Positions 1 through 6,505 of a stretch of DNA of 10,334 nucleotides are shown here, piece after piece. The DNA lies in assembly GCA_002441055.1 (NCBI GenBank), contig DJWR01000022.1, positions 1-10,334 of the forward strand, in the 5' to 3' direction. Positions within the stretch are counted from its first letter, which is position 1, and each line of letters begins with the position of its first letter. Both the position numbers and the translations under genes were made by a program. This DNA is from Caulobacteraceae bacterium UBA6225 (GTDB lineage: Bacteria; Pseudomonadota; Alphaproteobacteria; Caulobacterales; Caulobacteraceae). A model generated the notes under the pieces. That model saw only the letters and a list, made by a program, of their open reading frames with translations, searched no databases and was not told the origin of the DNA.

Positions 1-15
1 GGGATATCGGGTCTC

Positions 16-67
16 TCAAAATGCGGTACCGTAAGGTGTGTCGGTTCGAGTCCGACCGGGGGCACCA
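16..67 (+). tRNA. tRNA-Leu(CAA) 3' half, probable att site
   Basis: The segment reads as the 3' part of a class II tRNA. It has an anticodon loop ending TCAAAA (anticodon CAA at 17-19), a 3' anticodon strand TGCGG (22-26), a variable arm with ACC-GTAA-GGT (28-37), a perfect T arm GTCGG-TTCGAGT-CCGAC (40-56), the 3' acceptor strand CGGGGGC (57-63), discriminator A and encoded CCA (65-67). The 5' anticodon strand should read CCGCA just before the loop, but bases 10-14 are GGTCT, which cannot pair. The tRNA is therefore not continuous to the left. The simplest reading is the duplicated tRNA 3' end (attR) left by a tRNA-integrating element lying left of base 1. The stop codon of the next gene is only 12 bases away. 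A full functional tRNA here is unlikely; an intron in the anticodon loop is a weaker alternative. Confidence 0.72.
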
Positions 68-79
68 CCGGCCGTGCGG

Positions 80-1591
80 TCAGGCCGCGCCGAAGATCAA
101 CGGAATGGCGACCAGGGCGATCAGCGAGATCGCCGCCACGCCAATCAGATTCAGCCACAGTCCGGCCCGGCTCATCTGGGCGATGGTGATCAGCCCGCCG
201 CCATAGACGATGGCGTTGGGGGGTGTGGCCACTGGCAGCATGAAGGCGCAGGACGCCGCCAGCGCCAGCGGCACGGCGAACATCAGCGGGTCGGCCCCCA
301 CGGCCAGCGCCAGCGCCCCGCCGATGGGCAGGAAGGTGGCGGCCGAGGCGGTGTTGCTGGTCAATTCTGTGAGGAAGATCATCGCCAGGGTGACCATCAC
401 CACCAGCACCGCCACCGGCCAGCCGCCCAGGATGCCCAGCAGTTCGCCCAGCCAGGCCGCCAGGCCGCTTGTGGAGATGGCGGCGGCCAGGCTCAAACCC
501 CCGCCAAACAGGGTCAGCACCCCCCAGGGCAGGCGCTTGAGCTCCGCCTCAGTGACCAAGCGGTCGCCCGGGGCCTCCCCGGACGGGGTGAAGGCCAGGA
601 CCACAGCGGCGGCGATCGCCACCCCGGTGTCGCTCAACCAGGGGGCGTAGGGCGTCAGCAGAGGTCGGAAGACCCAAGCGAAGGCCGCCAGGGCGAAGAT
701 GACGCAGACGCGGATTTCCGCCCGGCTCATGGCGCCCAGCCTCGCCTTTTCCTCCCGGAACAATACCCGGGCCTCCGGCAACACCAGCTTCACTGGATTG
801 AGCGCGATGAGGATCGCCCAGGCGGCGACCAGCAGAACCAGAGCCACTGGCACGCCGATCATCATCCACTGGCCAAAGCCGATCTCGACCCCATGCTCCT
901 GGGCCATGTAGCCGGCCAGCAGGGCGTTGGGCGGGGTGCCGATCAGGGTGGCGATCCCACCGATACTGGCCCCATAGGCCACAGCCAGCAGCAGGGCGAC
1001 GCCGAGATTGCGATAGGAGACCGGATCTTCCCGTCCGCCATGGTCTTCGGCCAGGGCCAGCACCGCCATGGCCACCGGCATCATCAGGACGGCGGCGGCG
1101 GAGTTGCTGACCCACATGGAGACCAGGGCCGTGGCGCCCAGCATGCCGGCCACCAGCCGCCGAGGCGTCGCGCCAGCTGCGGCCGCGCACCCCAATCCCA
1201 CCCGCTTGTGCAGGCCGCAACGCTCCATGGCCGCCCCCAGCACGAAGCCGCCCAGGAAGAGGAAGATCACCGGATCGGCATAGGGGGCCGCGGCGGTGCG
1301 GATGTCGCTGACGCCCAGGGCTGGAAACAGCACCAGAGGGATCAGGGCGGTGATCACCAGGGGGGCCGCCTCGGTCATCCAGAGAATCGCCATGAGCACG
1401 GTCACCGCCGCCACCGGACGAACCGCGGGCCCAGAGCCAAAGTCCGGCGCCGCGAGAATGGCGAGGAAAGCGCCCAGACCGAGGACCAGCCCAGCCATCT
1501 GGCGTCGCGACAAGGCGAGCGCCGTTCCGTCCTGATCTTGCACGCATCCCCCCGCAGACTCGCAGCCGTGTGCTCGGCCTTGTCCGGACAT
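80..1591 (-). CDS. DASS/SLC13 family divalent anion:Na+ symporter
   Basis: Inner-membrane secondary transporter that in this family couples sodium entry to uptake of dicarboxylates, sulfate or related anions. The 503-residue protein is almost wholly hydrophobic with the family's internal duplication. The first half carries SNS (162-164) followed by GTPPN (218-222); the second half carries SNT (412-414) followed by ATPPN (455-459). These are the substrate/sodium hairpin tips and adjoining loops of VcINDY-type carriers. WMTEAAPL (71-78) and the FGGG stretch (362-365) are also typical. The first 16 residues are Gly/Cys-rich and precede any family similarity, and no ribosome site precedes the ATG at 1591. 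A GTG at 1543 behind GGGGGGA gives a 487-residue protein and is a good alternative start. The gene is divergent from the EamA permease and convergent with the tRNA fragment. The substrate cannot be read from sequence. Confidence 0.9.
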   Translation of the reverse strand: MSGQGRAHGCESAGGCVQDQDGTALALSRRQMAGLVLGLGAFLAILAAPDFGSGPAVRPVAAVTVLMAILWMTEAAPLVITALIPLVLFPALGVSDIRTAAAPYADPVIFLFLGGFVLGAAMERCGLHKRVGLGCAAAAGATPRRLVAGMLGATALVSMWVSNSAAAVLMMPVAMAVLALAEDHGGREDPVSYRNLGVALLLAVAYGASIGGIATLIGTPPNALLAGYMAQEHGVEIGFGQWMMIGVPVALVLLVAAWAILIALNPVKLVLPEARVLFREEKARLGAMSRAEIRVCVIFALAAFAWVFRPLLTPYAPWLSDTGVAIAAAVVLAFTPSGEAPGDRLVTEAELKRLPWGVLTLFGGGLSLAAAISTSGLAAWLGELLGILGGWPVAVLVVMVTLAMIFLTELTSNTASAATFLPIGGALALAVGADPLMFAVPLALAASCAFMLPVATPPNAIVYGGGLITIAQMSRAGLWLNLIGVAAISLIALVAIPLIFGAA

Positions 1592-1708
1592 ATGAGCCCA
1601 ACAGCGCTCGGCGCGCCAGGGAGCTGGCTGGCGGGCTTAGCCTATGAAATGAAGCCGCGCCGCCTCTGCAGCGATTGACCTTGGCCGCTGGCCGGGTCAT
1701 GGCCAGCC

Positions 1709-2632
1709 ATGCCGAGCGACACCCCCTTCCCAAGCCCTGCGCCCCTGCAGCGGCCCGCCGCACGGATCGGCCTGGGAATCATCCTGCGAGTCTGCGCCAT
1801 GGCTTGCCTGGCCGGATTGTTCGGACTGGTGAAGGTCGCCTCTGAACGTGGCGTGCCGATCTTCGAGACCCTGTTCTTCCGCAACGCCTTCGCCTTCATT
1901 CCCATAGCCATCTACATCTGGCGCACCAGCGGGTTCGGCGTGCTGCGCACCACCCGGCCAGGGGCCCACGCCACCCGGGCCATGGTGGGGCTAACCGGCA
2001 TGATCGGCGGTTTCCTGGCGGTCTCGCACCTGCCATTGACCGAGGCCACGGCCCTGTCCTTTTCCGCGCCCCTGTTCATGACCGCCCTGTCGGTCCCCTT
2101 GCTCAAGGAGTCGGTCGGCGCGCACCGGTGGGCGGCGGTGGCGGTCGGCTTTGTGGGCGTCCTGATCATGATCCGGCCTGACCCGGCCAATCTGGCCAAT
2201 GTCGGCGTGATTTTCGCCCTGATCGGCGCCGTGGGCTCGGCCCTGGCCATGATCACCATCCGTCAGATCAGCATGACCGAACCTGGCCCCAGGATCGTCT
2301 TCTACTTCACTGTCGCCGGGGCCCTGGCGGGCCTGGCCAGCCTGCCCTTCGGCTGGGTCATGCCAGATCCAGGCACCCTGGCGCTGCTGGTGGTGATGGG
2401 CCTGTTGGGGGGCGTCGGCCAGCTTCTGCTGACCGAGGCCATCCGTGTGGCGCCCGTGGCGGTGGTCGCCCCCTTCGACTACACCCAGCTGGTCTGGGCC
2501 AGCCTGTTCGCCTTTCTGGTCTGGGACGAGTTGCCCAGGGCGCTCACCCTCGTCGGCGCCGGCGTGGTGGCGGCGAGTGGGCTTTACATCCTCTATCGAG
2601 AGACGAGGCGCCGCCGCGAGCCGGCGAGCTGA
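1709..2632 (+). CDS. EamA/DMT superfamily permease
   Basis: Predicted inner-membrane carrier of the drug/metabolite transporter superfamily, 307 residues, close to the usual 290-310. After a short proline-rich N terminus it has about ten hydrophobic helices in two EamA repeats. The first repeat runs to about residue 150, with the conserved helix 3-4 pattern LTEATALSFSAPLF followed by KE near residue 130. The second repeat ends with the matching APVAVVAPFDYTQLVWA and a W-E pair near residue 273. A basic C-terminal tail (ETRRRRE) should face the cytoplasm. Members export or import amino acids, nucleosides, S-adenosylmethionine or vitamins; nothing here fixes the substrate. The start lacks a clear ribosome site, so the true start could differ by a few codons. 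The gene is divergent from the DASS gene across about 117 bases in which I see no convincing promoter. Confidence 0.88.
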   Translation: MPSDTPFPSPAPLQRPAARIGLGIILRVCAMACLAGLFGLVKVASERGVPIFETLFFRNAFAFIPIAIYIWRTSGFGVLRTTRPGAHATRAMVGLTGMIGGFLAVSHLPLTEATALSFSAPLFMTALSVPLLKESVGAHRWAAVAVGFVGVLIMIRPDPANLANVGVIFALIGAVGSALAMITIRQISMTEPGPRIVFYFTVAGALAGLASLPFGWVMPDPGTLALLVVMGLLGGVGQLLLTEAIRVAPVAVVAPFDYTQLVWASLFAFLVWDELPRALTLVGAGVVAASGLYILYRETRRRREPAS

Positions 2633-2653
2633 GACCTCTCAGAGTTGATTTTT
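2629..2653 (+). terminator. Weak intrinsic-terminator-like hairpin after EamA gene
   Basis: CTGAG-ACCT-CTCAG (2629-2642, 5 bp stem, extendable by an A:T pair to a 2-base loop) overlaps the stop codon of the permease gene. Five bases later comes a run of five T (2649-2653). The arrangement is that of a Rho-independent terminator, but the stem is short and the T run is displaced, so efficiency is doubtful. Confidence 0.3.
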
Positions 2654-2667
2654 CAAGATAAAATTAC

Positions 2668-2681
2668 ACCACTGAAGTGGT
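2668..2681. promoter_or_regulatory. 14-bp palindrome upstream of TPR gene, candidate operator
   Basis: ACCACT-GA-AGTGGT is a perfect dyad with 6-bp arms, set in the AT-rich stretch (about 2643-2690) that is unlike the surrounding GC-rich DNA. It lies 90 bases before the ATG of the TPR gene, a suitable place for a repressor or activator site. The regulator is unknown. A near copy of the core lies at 9097-9108 on the other strand. Confidence 0.35.
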
Positions 2682-2694
2682 CTGTCACATTGAC

Positions 2695-2719
2695 GGAACC
2701 GCGATACGAGAAGAGTCTT
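2695..2719 (+). promoter_or_regulatory. Possible ECF-sigma-type promoter for TPR gene
   Basis: GGAACC (2695-2700), a 15-base spacer and TCTT (2716-2719) resemble the GGAAC -35 element of extracytoplasmic-function sigma factors, with a weak -10. A GANTC methylation-type site (2713-2717) overlaps the -10. The predicted start would give a leader of about 45 bases. The -35 is good and the -10 is poor, so this is a tentative call. Confidence 0.22.
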
Positions 2720-2770
2720 GCGGTAACGTCGACACTGGGTCGGCGGCATCCAAGCTCAGGGGGTCCGACC

Positions 2771-3346
2771 ATGGGTCGTCGACTTTCCATCCTGGCGGCC
2801 CTGGCCGCCTTGTCCGCCGCGGCCGGCGCCGGATCAGCGCAGGCGGCGGTGACCGTGATTGGCGGCGGCATGGCGGAAGCCTGCTCCAAGGCCGCGGTCG
2901 GGGGGCGGTCAGATGAACGGTTCGAAGAGTTCTGCGATCTGGCCCTGGAGACCGAATTCCTCAACGCCCGGGACCGGGCCGGGACCTATGTGAACCGCGG
3001 GGTCCTGCGCATGCGCCGCGAGGAATACCCCCGCGCCATCGCCGACTTCGATCAGGCGATCAAGATGAAGCCGGACCTGGGGGAGGGGCACGTCAATCGC
3101 GGCGCCGCCCTGATCGGCCAGAAGCGCTACGCTGAAAGCCTGCCGGCCATTGACCGCGGTTTGGAGCTGGGGGTCGAGGAACCGGCCAAGGCCTATTACA
3201 ACCGCGCCCTGGCCCATGAGGGACTTGAAGACGCCCGGTCGGCCTATTTCGACTATCAGAAGGCCCAGGAGCTGGCGCCGGGCTGGACCGCGCCGACAGA
3301 GCAACTGGCGCGGTTCTCGGTCACCACCCGCACTGTGCCCAACTGA
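2771..3346 (+). CDS. Exported TPR-repeat protein
   Basis: The 191-residue product begins with a clear Sec signal peptide: basic MGRR, a hydrophobic Ala/Leu core, and predicted cleavage after AQA at 25. The mature part has two cysteines (38 and 55) that could form a disulfide, then roughly three tetratricopeptide repeats between residues 70 and 170. Typical TPR signatures are seen, such as YVNRGVLRMRREEYPRAIAD followed by FDQAIKMKPD, then HVNRGAALIGQKRYAES and AYYNRALAHEGL. TPR arrays bind partner proteins, so a periplasmic scaffold role is likely, but the partner is unknown. The ATG at 2771 follows AGGGGG (2758-2763) by seven bases. The frame stays open upstream to 2645, but that stretch is AT-rich and would bury the signal peptide. 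The gene leads a same-strand trio with the next two genes. Confidence 0.85.
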   Translation: MGRRLSILAALAALSAAAGAGSAQAAVTVIGGGMAEACSKAAVGGRSDERFEEFCDLALETEFLNARDRAGTYVNRGVLRMRREEYPRAIADFDQAIKMKPDLGEGHVNRGAALIGQKRYAESLPAIDRGLELGVEEPAKAYYNRALAHEGLEDARSAYFDYQKAQELAPGWTAPTEQLARFSVTTRTVPN

Positions 3347-3387
3347 AGGCGGGGGAGCTTCAGGCGCCTCTGGGGCGTTGGGACGGG

Positions 3388-3783
3388 ATGATGGCTTCTG
3401 TCCTGTCTCAGCCTCGCCTGGCCCCCATCCTTGCGGCCGTGGCGCTCACCAGCCTCGCTGCGGTCGCTCCGGCCGCGGCCCAGGCCCCCTATGCGCAACA
3501 TCAGCTGGGGGTGCTTGAGGCTCAGCAGCAGATGGACCGCTTCCGGGCGATCGCTCAGCAGAATGAGCTGAACGCCCTGGCCGGCGAGGTTCAGACCGAG
3601 CGCGCTCTGGACAGTCTCCGCCTCCAGAGGGGCAGTCTGCTCACTGGGCCGGCAGCTCCCCTCTGGTCCACGCCCACCCCAGGGGCGGGGCCAGGCGAGG
3701 TGGCCGGCATTACTATTCCCAGCGATCGGTTGGCGGACTCCAACGCCAAGATCAAAGCGATCCTGGCCCGCAACGGGCGGTAG
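3388..3783 (+). CDS. Small exported Q-rich hypothetical protein
   Basis: I do not recognise a named family. The 131-residue product has a signal peptide with a long Ala-rich hydrophobic core and likely cleavage after AQA at 33. The mature region opens with a helical, glutamine-rich stretch (about 36-75, QQQMDRFRAIAQQNELNALAGE and on) with coiled-coil character, then a Pro/Gly-rich linker (about 85-105) and a short charged C-terminal helix. ATG occurs twice in a row (3388 and 3391) behind GGGACGG. It lies 41 bases after the TPR gene and 54 before the metallopeptidase gene, so the three may be cotranscribed and act together in the envelope. It is probably a lineage-restricted periplasmic protein. 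Confidence 0.75.
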   Translation: MMASVLSQPRLAPILAAVALTSLAAVAPAAAQAPYAQHQLGVLEAQQQMDRFRAIAQQNELNALAGEVQTERALDSLRLQRGSLLTGPAAPLWSTPTPGAGPGEVAGITIPSDRLADSNAKIKAILARNGR

Positions 3784-3787
3784 TCTC

Positions 3788-3817
3788 CAGGCCAGGACCA
3801 GGGCATGGTTGGGCCTG
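3788..3817 (+). other. Intercistronic hairpin
   Basis: CAGGCC (3788-3793) pairs with GGCCTG (3812-3817), and an inner ACC/GGT (3797-3799 with 3807-3809) could extend it. No T run follows. The hairpin lies between the stop of the exported protein and the ribosome site (GGGGAG, about 3823-3828) of the metallopeptidase gene. It may set relative expression or mRNA stability within an operon, or be fortuitous. Confidence 0.2.
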
Positions 3818-3837
3818 ATCCTTGGGGAGAATAGCGC

Positions 3838-4686
3838 ATGCGTTGGCGGGGCGGACGGCGGTCTGGAAACATTGATGACCGGCGCGGGCTTGGCCCGGTG
3901 GCCGGGGGGCTCAGCGTCGGCGGCGTCGTGCTGGCCCTCATCGGCTATTTCGTCTTTGGCATCGATCCCAGCACCACCCTGAGCGTGGTGAACGGCGCAG
4001 GCGCGCCCGCTGCTCAGAGCTCAGGGGTTCGTGGAGCCCCCGATGATGAGGCCGGCCAGTTCGTCGACGTCATCGAAACCTCCACCGCCGAGGTGTGGAC
4101 GGAGATCTTCCAACAGGCGGGGCAAACCTATGAGCCCCCTGCGGCCATGGTCCTCTATGAGCAGGCCACTGGCACCCGTTGTGGAACCGGCCAGGCGGCC
4201 ATGGGCCCCTTCTATTGTCCGGCTGACCGCAGCGTCTATCTGGACCTGTCCTTCTGGGATGATCTGGAAAACAAATTCGGCGCCGGGGGCGAGGCGGCTC
4301 GGGCCTATGTCATCGCCCATGAGGTCGCCCATCACGTCCAGAACCTGACGGGCCAGATGGATCAGGCCCGCCGCCTGGGGGCGCAGGGCGCCGACAGCGG
4401 CGCGGTGCGTCTGGAGTTGCAGGCCGACTGTTATGCCGGCGTCTGGGCGGCCCGGGCCGAAGCGGCGTCGGGTGGCGCGGTGGCCCTAGGGCCGGCCGAC
4501 ATCGCCGAGGGGCTGGCGGCGGCCTCGGCCATCGGCGATGACACCCTGCAGAAACAGAGTCAGGGCCGGGTCGTCCCTGACGCCTTCACCCATGGCTCCA
4601 GCGCCCAGAGGATGGCTTGGTTCCGGCGCGGCGCCGAGACCGGCGATCCCAACGCCTGCGACACGTTCAGCGCCGCGCGGCTTTAG
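3838..4686 (+). CDS. Neutral zinc metallopeptidase, YpfJ/Zn_peptidase family
   Basis: The 282-residue protein matches the family of E. coli YpfJ throughout. It has the characteristic N terminus MRWRGGRRSGNIDDRRG, one membrane helix (about 21-41), and a periplasmic domain with the zinc motif HEVAHH. In that motif His161 and His165 would bind zinc and Glu162 would be the catalytic base. A downstream LELQADCYAGVWA segment (Glu193, Asp197) is conserved in the family and could supply the third ligand. Cys residues at about 118, 128 and 199 could form disulfides. The substrate is unknown in this family. The ATG follows GGGGAG at a suitable distance. The gene is last in the same-strand trio from 2771. 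Its TAG stop lies at the outer edge of a palindromic repeat. Confidence 0.92.
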   Translation: MRWRGGRRSGNIDDRRGLGPVAGGLSVGGVVLALIGYFVFGIDPSTTLSVVNGAGAPAAQSSGVRGAPDDEAGQFVDVIETSTAEVWTEIFQQAGQTYEPPAAMVLYEQATGTRCGTGQAAMGPFYCPADRSVYLDLSFWDDLENKFGAGGEAARAYVIAHEVAHHVQNLTGQMDQARRLGAQGADSGAVRLELQADCYAGVWAARAEAASGGAVALGPADIAEGLAAASAIGDDTLQKQSQGRVVPDAFTHGSSAQRMAWFRRGAETGDPNACDTFSAARL

Positions 4687-4732
4687 AGCGCGTTCCGATA
4701 AGTGGGAACCGGTTATCGGAGCAAAACGCGCA
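4684..4732. repeat. REP-like intergenic palindrome
   Basis: Nested inverted repeats: GCGCGTT (4688-4694) pairs with AACGCGC (4725-4731), and CCGATAA (4695-4701) pairs with TTATCGG (4713-4719). The loop is GTGGGAACCGG (4702-4712), and a five-base bulge AGCAA (4720-4724) lies on the right arm. Elements with this layout (TAGAGCGCG, an arm, a GTGGGAACCGGTT-like core, the matching arm) are, as I recall, scattered in intergenic regions of many alphaproteobacterial genomes. Only one copy lies in this window. The stop codon of the metallopeptidase forms its left edge. It separates convergent genes and could act as a bidirectional transcript-end hairpin. Confidence 0.6.
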
Positions 4733-4747
4733 CCTGGTTCTAAGGGA

Positions 4748-5437
4748 TCAGATCGGCGGCGGAGGTTCGTGCTCCAGGCACACCGCCACGCACTGGCTCG
4801 CCAGCAGGTCTCCGGCGTCGATGAGGGGAACCTGGGTGTCGGCCGGTCCCAGCACCAGAGGCGCCTCCGTGCAGCCGGCGATCAGGGTCTCCGCCCCCTC
4901 GGCGACCAGATCTCGGGCGAGACCCGCCATCTCCATCCGAGCCTCACGGGACAGGTCGCCTGCCTTGATGCGGTAGAGGAGCGCCATGAACGCCTCCTGC
5001 CGTTCCGCCGGCAGCGTCACCAGACCCAGGCCCCGGGCGGCGAGATATTCGCGATAGAGCTTCAGCGCCCCCTTGGTGCCCAGCACCCCGACCCGGCGCG
5101 CGCCGGTGTCGGCGGCCGCCTTGGCCGCGACGCCGATCATGTCGATCAGCGGCAGGCCGCTGGCCCGGATGATCAGGTCTGCATGGGCGTGGGCGGTGTT
5201 GCAGGGCATGGCCAGCACCTCGGCGCCGCCGCCGGCCAGCCCACCGGCCATCTCCGCCAGCACAGCCCCGGCGCCAGCCCCGGGGACATTCCGGTCAGGC
5301 ACCTGAGGGTTCAGGTCCATCAGGACGCGGATATGGTCCTGGTCCCGAGCAGCCGGCGTATAGGCCTGCAGCCTGGCCAGGAAATCCAGGGTGGCGGCGG
5401 GGCCCATGCCGCCAAGAACGCCAAGAACCAGACTCAT
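4748..5437 (-). CDS. Aspartate/glutamate-type amino acid racemase (RacX/YgeA-like)
   Basis: Cofactor-independent racemase of the Asp/Glu racemase superfamily, 229 residues, normal length. The N terminus has the glycine loop GVLGGMGPAAT (6-16). The two catalytic cysteines of the fold are both present: Cys79 in MPCNTAH and Cys189 in GCTEAPL. These act as opposite-face acid/base pairs for proton exchange at the alpha carbon. An intact pair argues for an active racemase. Family members act on aspartate, or with broad specificity on other amino acids (RacX, YgeA), so the substrate is open. The start codon overlaps the stop of the upstream PLP enzyme gene as ATGA, which implies translational coupling and a shared pathway. 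A D/L amino acid could be isomerised here to feed, or be drained from, the neighbouring lyase. No signal peptide; cytoplasmic. Confidence 0.9.
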   Translation of the reverse strand: MSLVLGVLGGMGPAATLDFLARLQAYTPAARDQDHIRVLMDLNPQVPDRNVPGAGAGAVLAEMAGGLAGGGAEVLAMPCNTAHAHADLIIRASGLPLIDMIGVAAKAAADTGARRVGVLGTKGALKLYREYLAARGLGLVTLPAERQEAFMALLYRIKAGDLSREARMEMAGLARDLVAEGAETLIAGCTEAPLVLGPADTQVPLIDAGDLLASQCVAVCLEHEPPPPI

Positions 5438-6438
5438 CCCAGCTGGCCTTCCAACTCGGCCTGATAGCCAAACAGACCCTGGGCGCCGCCGGTGTGCAGA
5501 AAGACCATGGTCTCGTCCCTGAAGGCGCCCCTGGCGCAGAGGTCGATCAGCCCCTTCATCGCCTTGCCGCTATAGACCGGGTCGAGGATCAAGGCCTCTG
5601 TGCGGGCGGCCAGCTTCAAGGCGTCGATCACCGCCTGGTCGATCAGGCCGTAGCCCGCGCCCACATAGTCGCAGTTGGCCGCCACGCGATCGCGGGTGAC
5701 ACGGCCCTCCTGGCCGAGCAGGGCGCAGGTCTCCTGGGCCAGCTTGAACACATTGGCCTCCTGGGTCGCCTGCGGAGCGCGCACGCCGATGCCTAGGACT
5801 GGAATGTCGGCGCCGATCACGGCCAGCCCCGCCACCAGTCCCGCATGGGTGCCGGCGCTGCCGGTGGCCGTCACGATCCTGTCGATCTTGAGCCCCATGG
5901 CGTCAGCCTGGACCACCAGCTCGCGGGCGCAGTCGGCATAGCCCAGAGCGCCGACCGCATTGGAGCCGCCGCCCGGGATCACATAGGGGCGGCCGCCGCG
6001 CTCACGAACCCCTTGGGCCACGCGCTCCAGGGCGGCGGTCATGTCGCTGCCGCCAGGTACAGTCTCGATGTGGGCGCCCAACAGCTGGTCGAGGAGCACA
6101 TTGCCTGACCTGTTGTAGTCCACCGCCGTAGAGCCTGTGCGGGCCTCCAGGATGATCTCGCACGCCATGCCCAGCCGGGCCGCCGCCGCCGCGGTCTGAC
6201 GCACGTGGTTGGACTGGATCGCGCCCTGGGTGACCAGGGTGTCGGCGCCCTGTGCCACCGCCTCGCCAGCCAGGAATTCAAGCTTTCGCGTCTTGTTGCC
6301 GCCCCCGGCCAGGCCTGTGGCGTCGTCGCGCTTGATGAACAGGTTCAGGCCGCCGAGCGCCTCGCCCAGGCGGGGCGCGGCCTCAAGCGGGGTGGGCAGG
6401 TGGGCGAAGCGCACGCGGGGAAAGCGGGCCAGGTGCAT
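5434..6438 (-). CDS. PLP-dependent D-cysteine desulfhydrase / ACC deaminase family
   Basis: Fold-type II PLP enzyme, 334 residues, colinear as I recall it with E. coli DcyD from its RFPR start to the C-terminal HTGG. Lys49 in GGGNKTRKLEF is the Schiff-base lysine, Ser76 in QSNHVRQT matches the catalytic serine, IPGGGSNAVGALGY (154-167) and TGSAGTHAGL (192-201) form the phosphate cup region, and Tyr263 and Tyr289 (DPVYSGKA) match the two active-site tyrosines. The C-terminal motif is HTGGAQGLFGY, where DcyD has APALFAY. The expected reaction is beta-elimination of D-cysteine to pyruvate, sulfide and ammonia. L-cysteate sulfo-lyase and ACC deaminase belong to the same family and cannot be excluded. 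The ATG follows GAGGAG (6445-6450 on the complement) by six bases. It is upstream of, and overlaps by four bases, the racemase gene. Confidence 0.9.
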   Translation of the reverse strand: MHLARFPRVRFAHLPTPLEAAPRLGEALGGLNLFIKRDDATGLAGGGNKTRKLEFLAGEAVAQGADTLVTQGAIQSNHVRQTAAAAARLGMACEIILEARTGSTAVDYNRSGNVLLDQLLGAHIETVPGGSDMTAALERVAQGVRERGGRPYVIPGGGSNAVGALGYADCARELVVQADAMGLKIDRIVTATGSAGTHAGLVAGLAVIGADIPVLGIGVRAPQATQEANVFKLAQETCALLGQEGRVTRDRVAANCDYVGAGYGLIDQAVIDALKLAARTEALILDPVYSGKAMKGLIDLCARGAFRDETMVFLHTGGAQGLFGYQAELEGQLG

Positions 6439-6505
6439 GATCGGCTCCTCGATGAACTCGAGCCTGCCCTAACACGCCCCTGGCCCCCCGTCTGCGCCCG
6501 GTCGG

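Noticed and set aside
1..21. Group I intron or tmRNA reading of the tRNA fragment
   Set aside because: A group I intron would end in G at the splice point, and the last G before the loop (base 11) would leave an overlong loop. The tRNA-Leu type variable arm and CAA anticodon loop do not fit the tmRNA acceptor piece. Upstream sequence would settle it.
38..1678. Long plus-strand open frame of 546 codons
   Set aside because: It is antisense to the DASS transporter gene, rich in Gln, His, Gly and Arg with no domain or hydrophobic pattern, as expected for the opposite strand of a GC-rich gene.
1592..1708. Promoter search between the DASS and EamA genes
   Set aside because: TTGACC near 1674 has no acceptable -10 at 16-18 bases, and no clear dyad or sigma motif was found.
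549..1763. Minus-strand open frame of 404 codons
   Set aside because: Shifted frame over the DASS gene with Arg/Gly-rich low-complexity translation; the overlapping frame carries the clear SNS/SNT and TPPN motifs.
2645..2770. N-terminal extension of the TPR protein from an ATG at 2645
   Set aside because: The stretch is AT-rich, contains regulatory-looking palindromes, lacks a ribosome site and would place the signal peptide inside the protein. The ATG at 2771 has a good AGGGGG site.
4538..5464. Plus-strand open frame of 308 codons
   Set aside because: Runs out of frame through the end of the metallopeptidase gene, the REP-like repeat and antisense to the racemase; it is a shadow.
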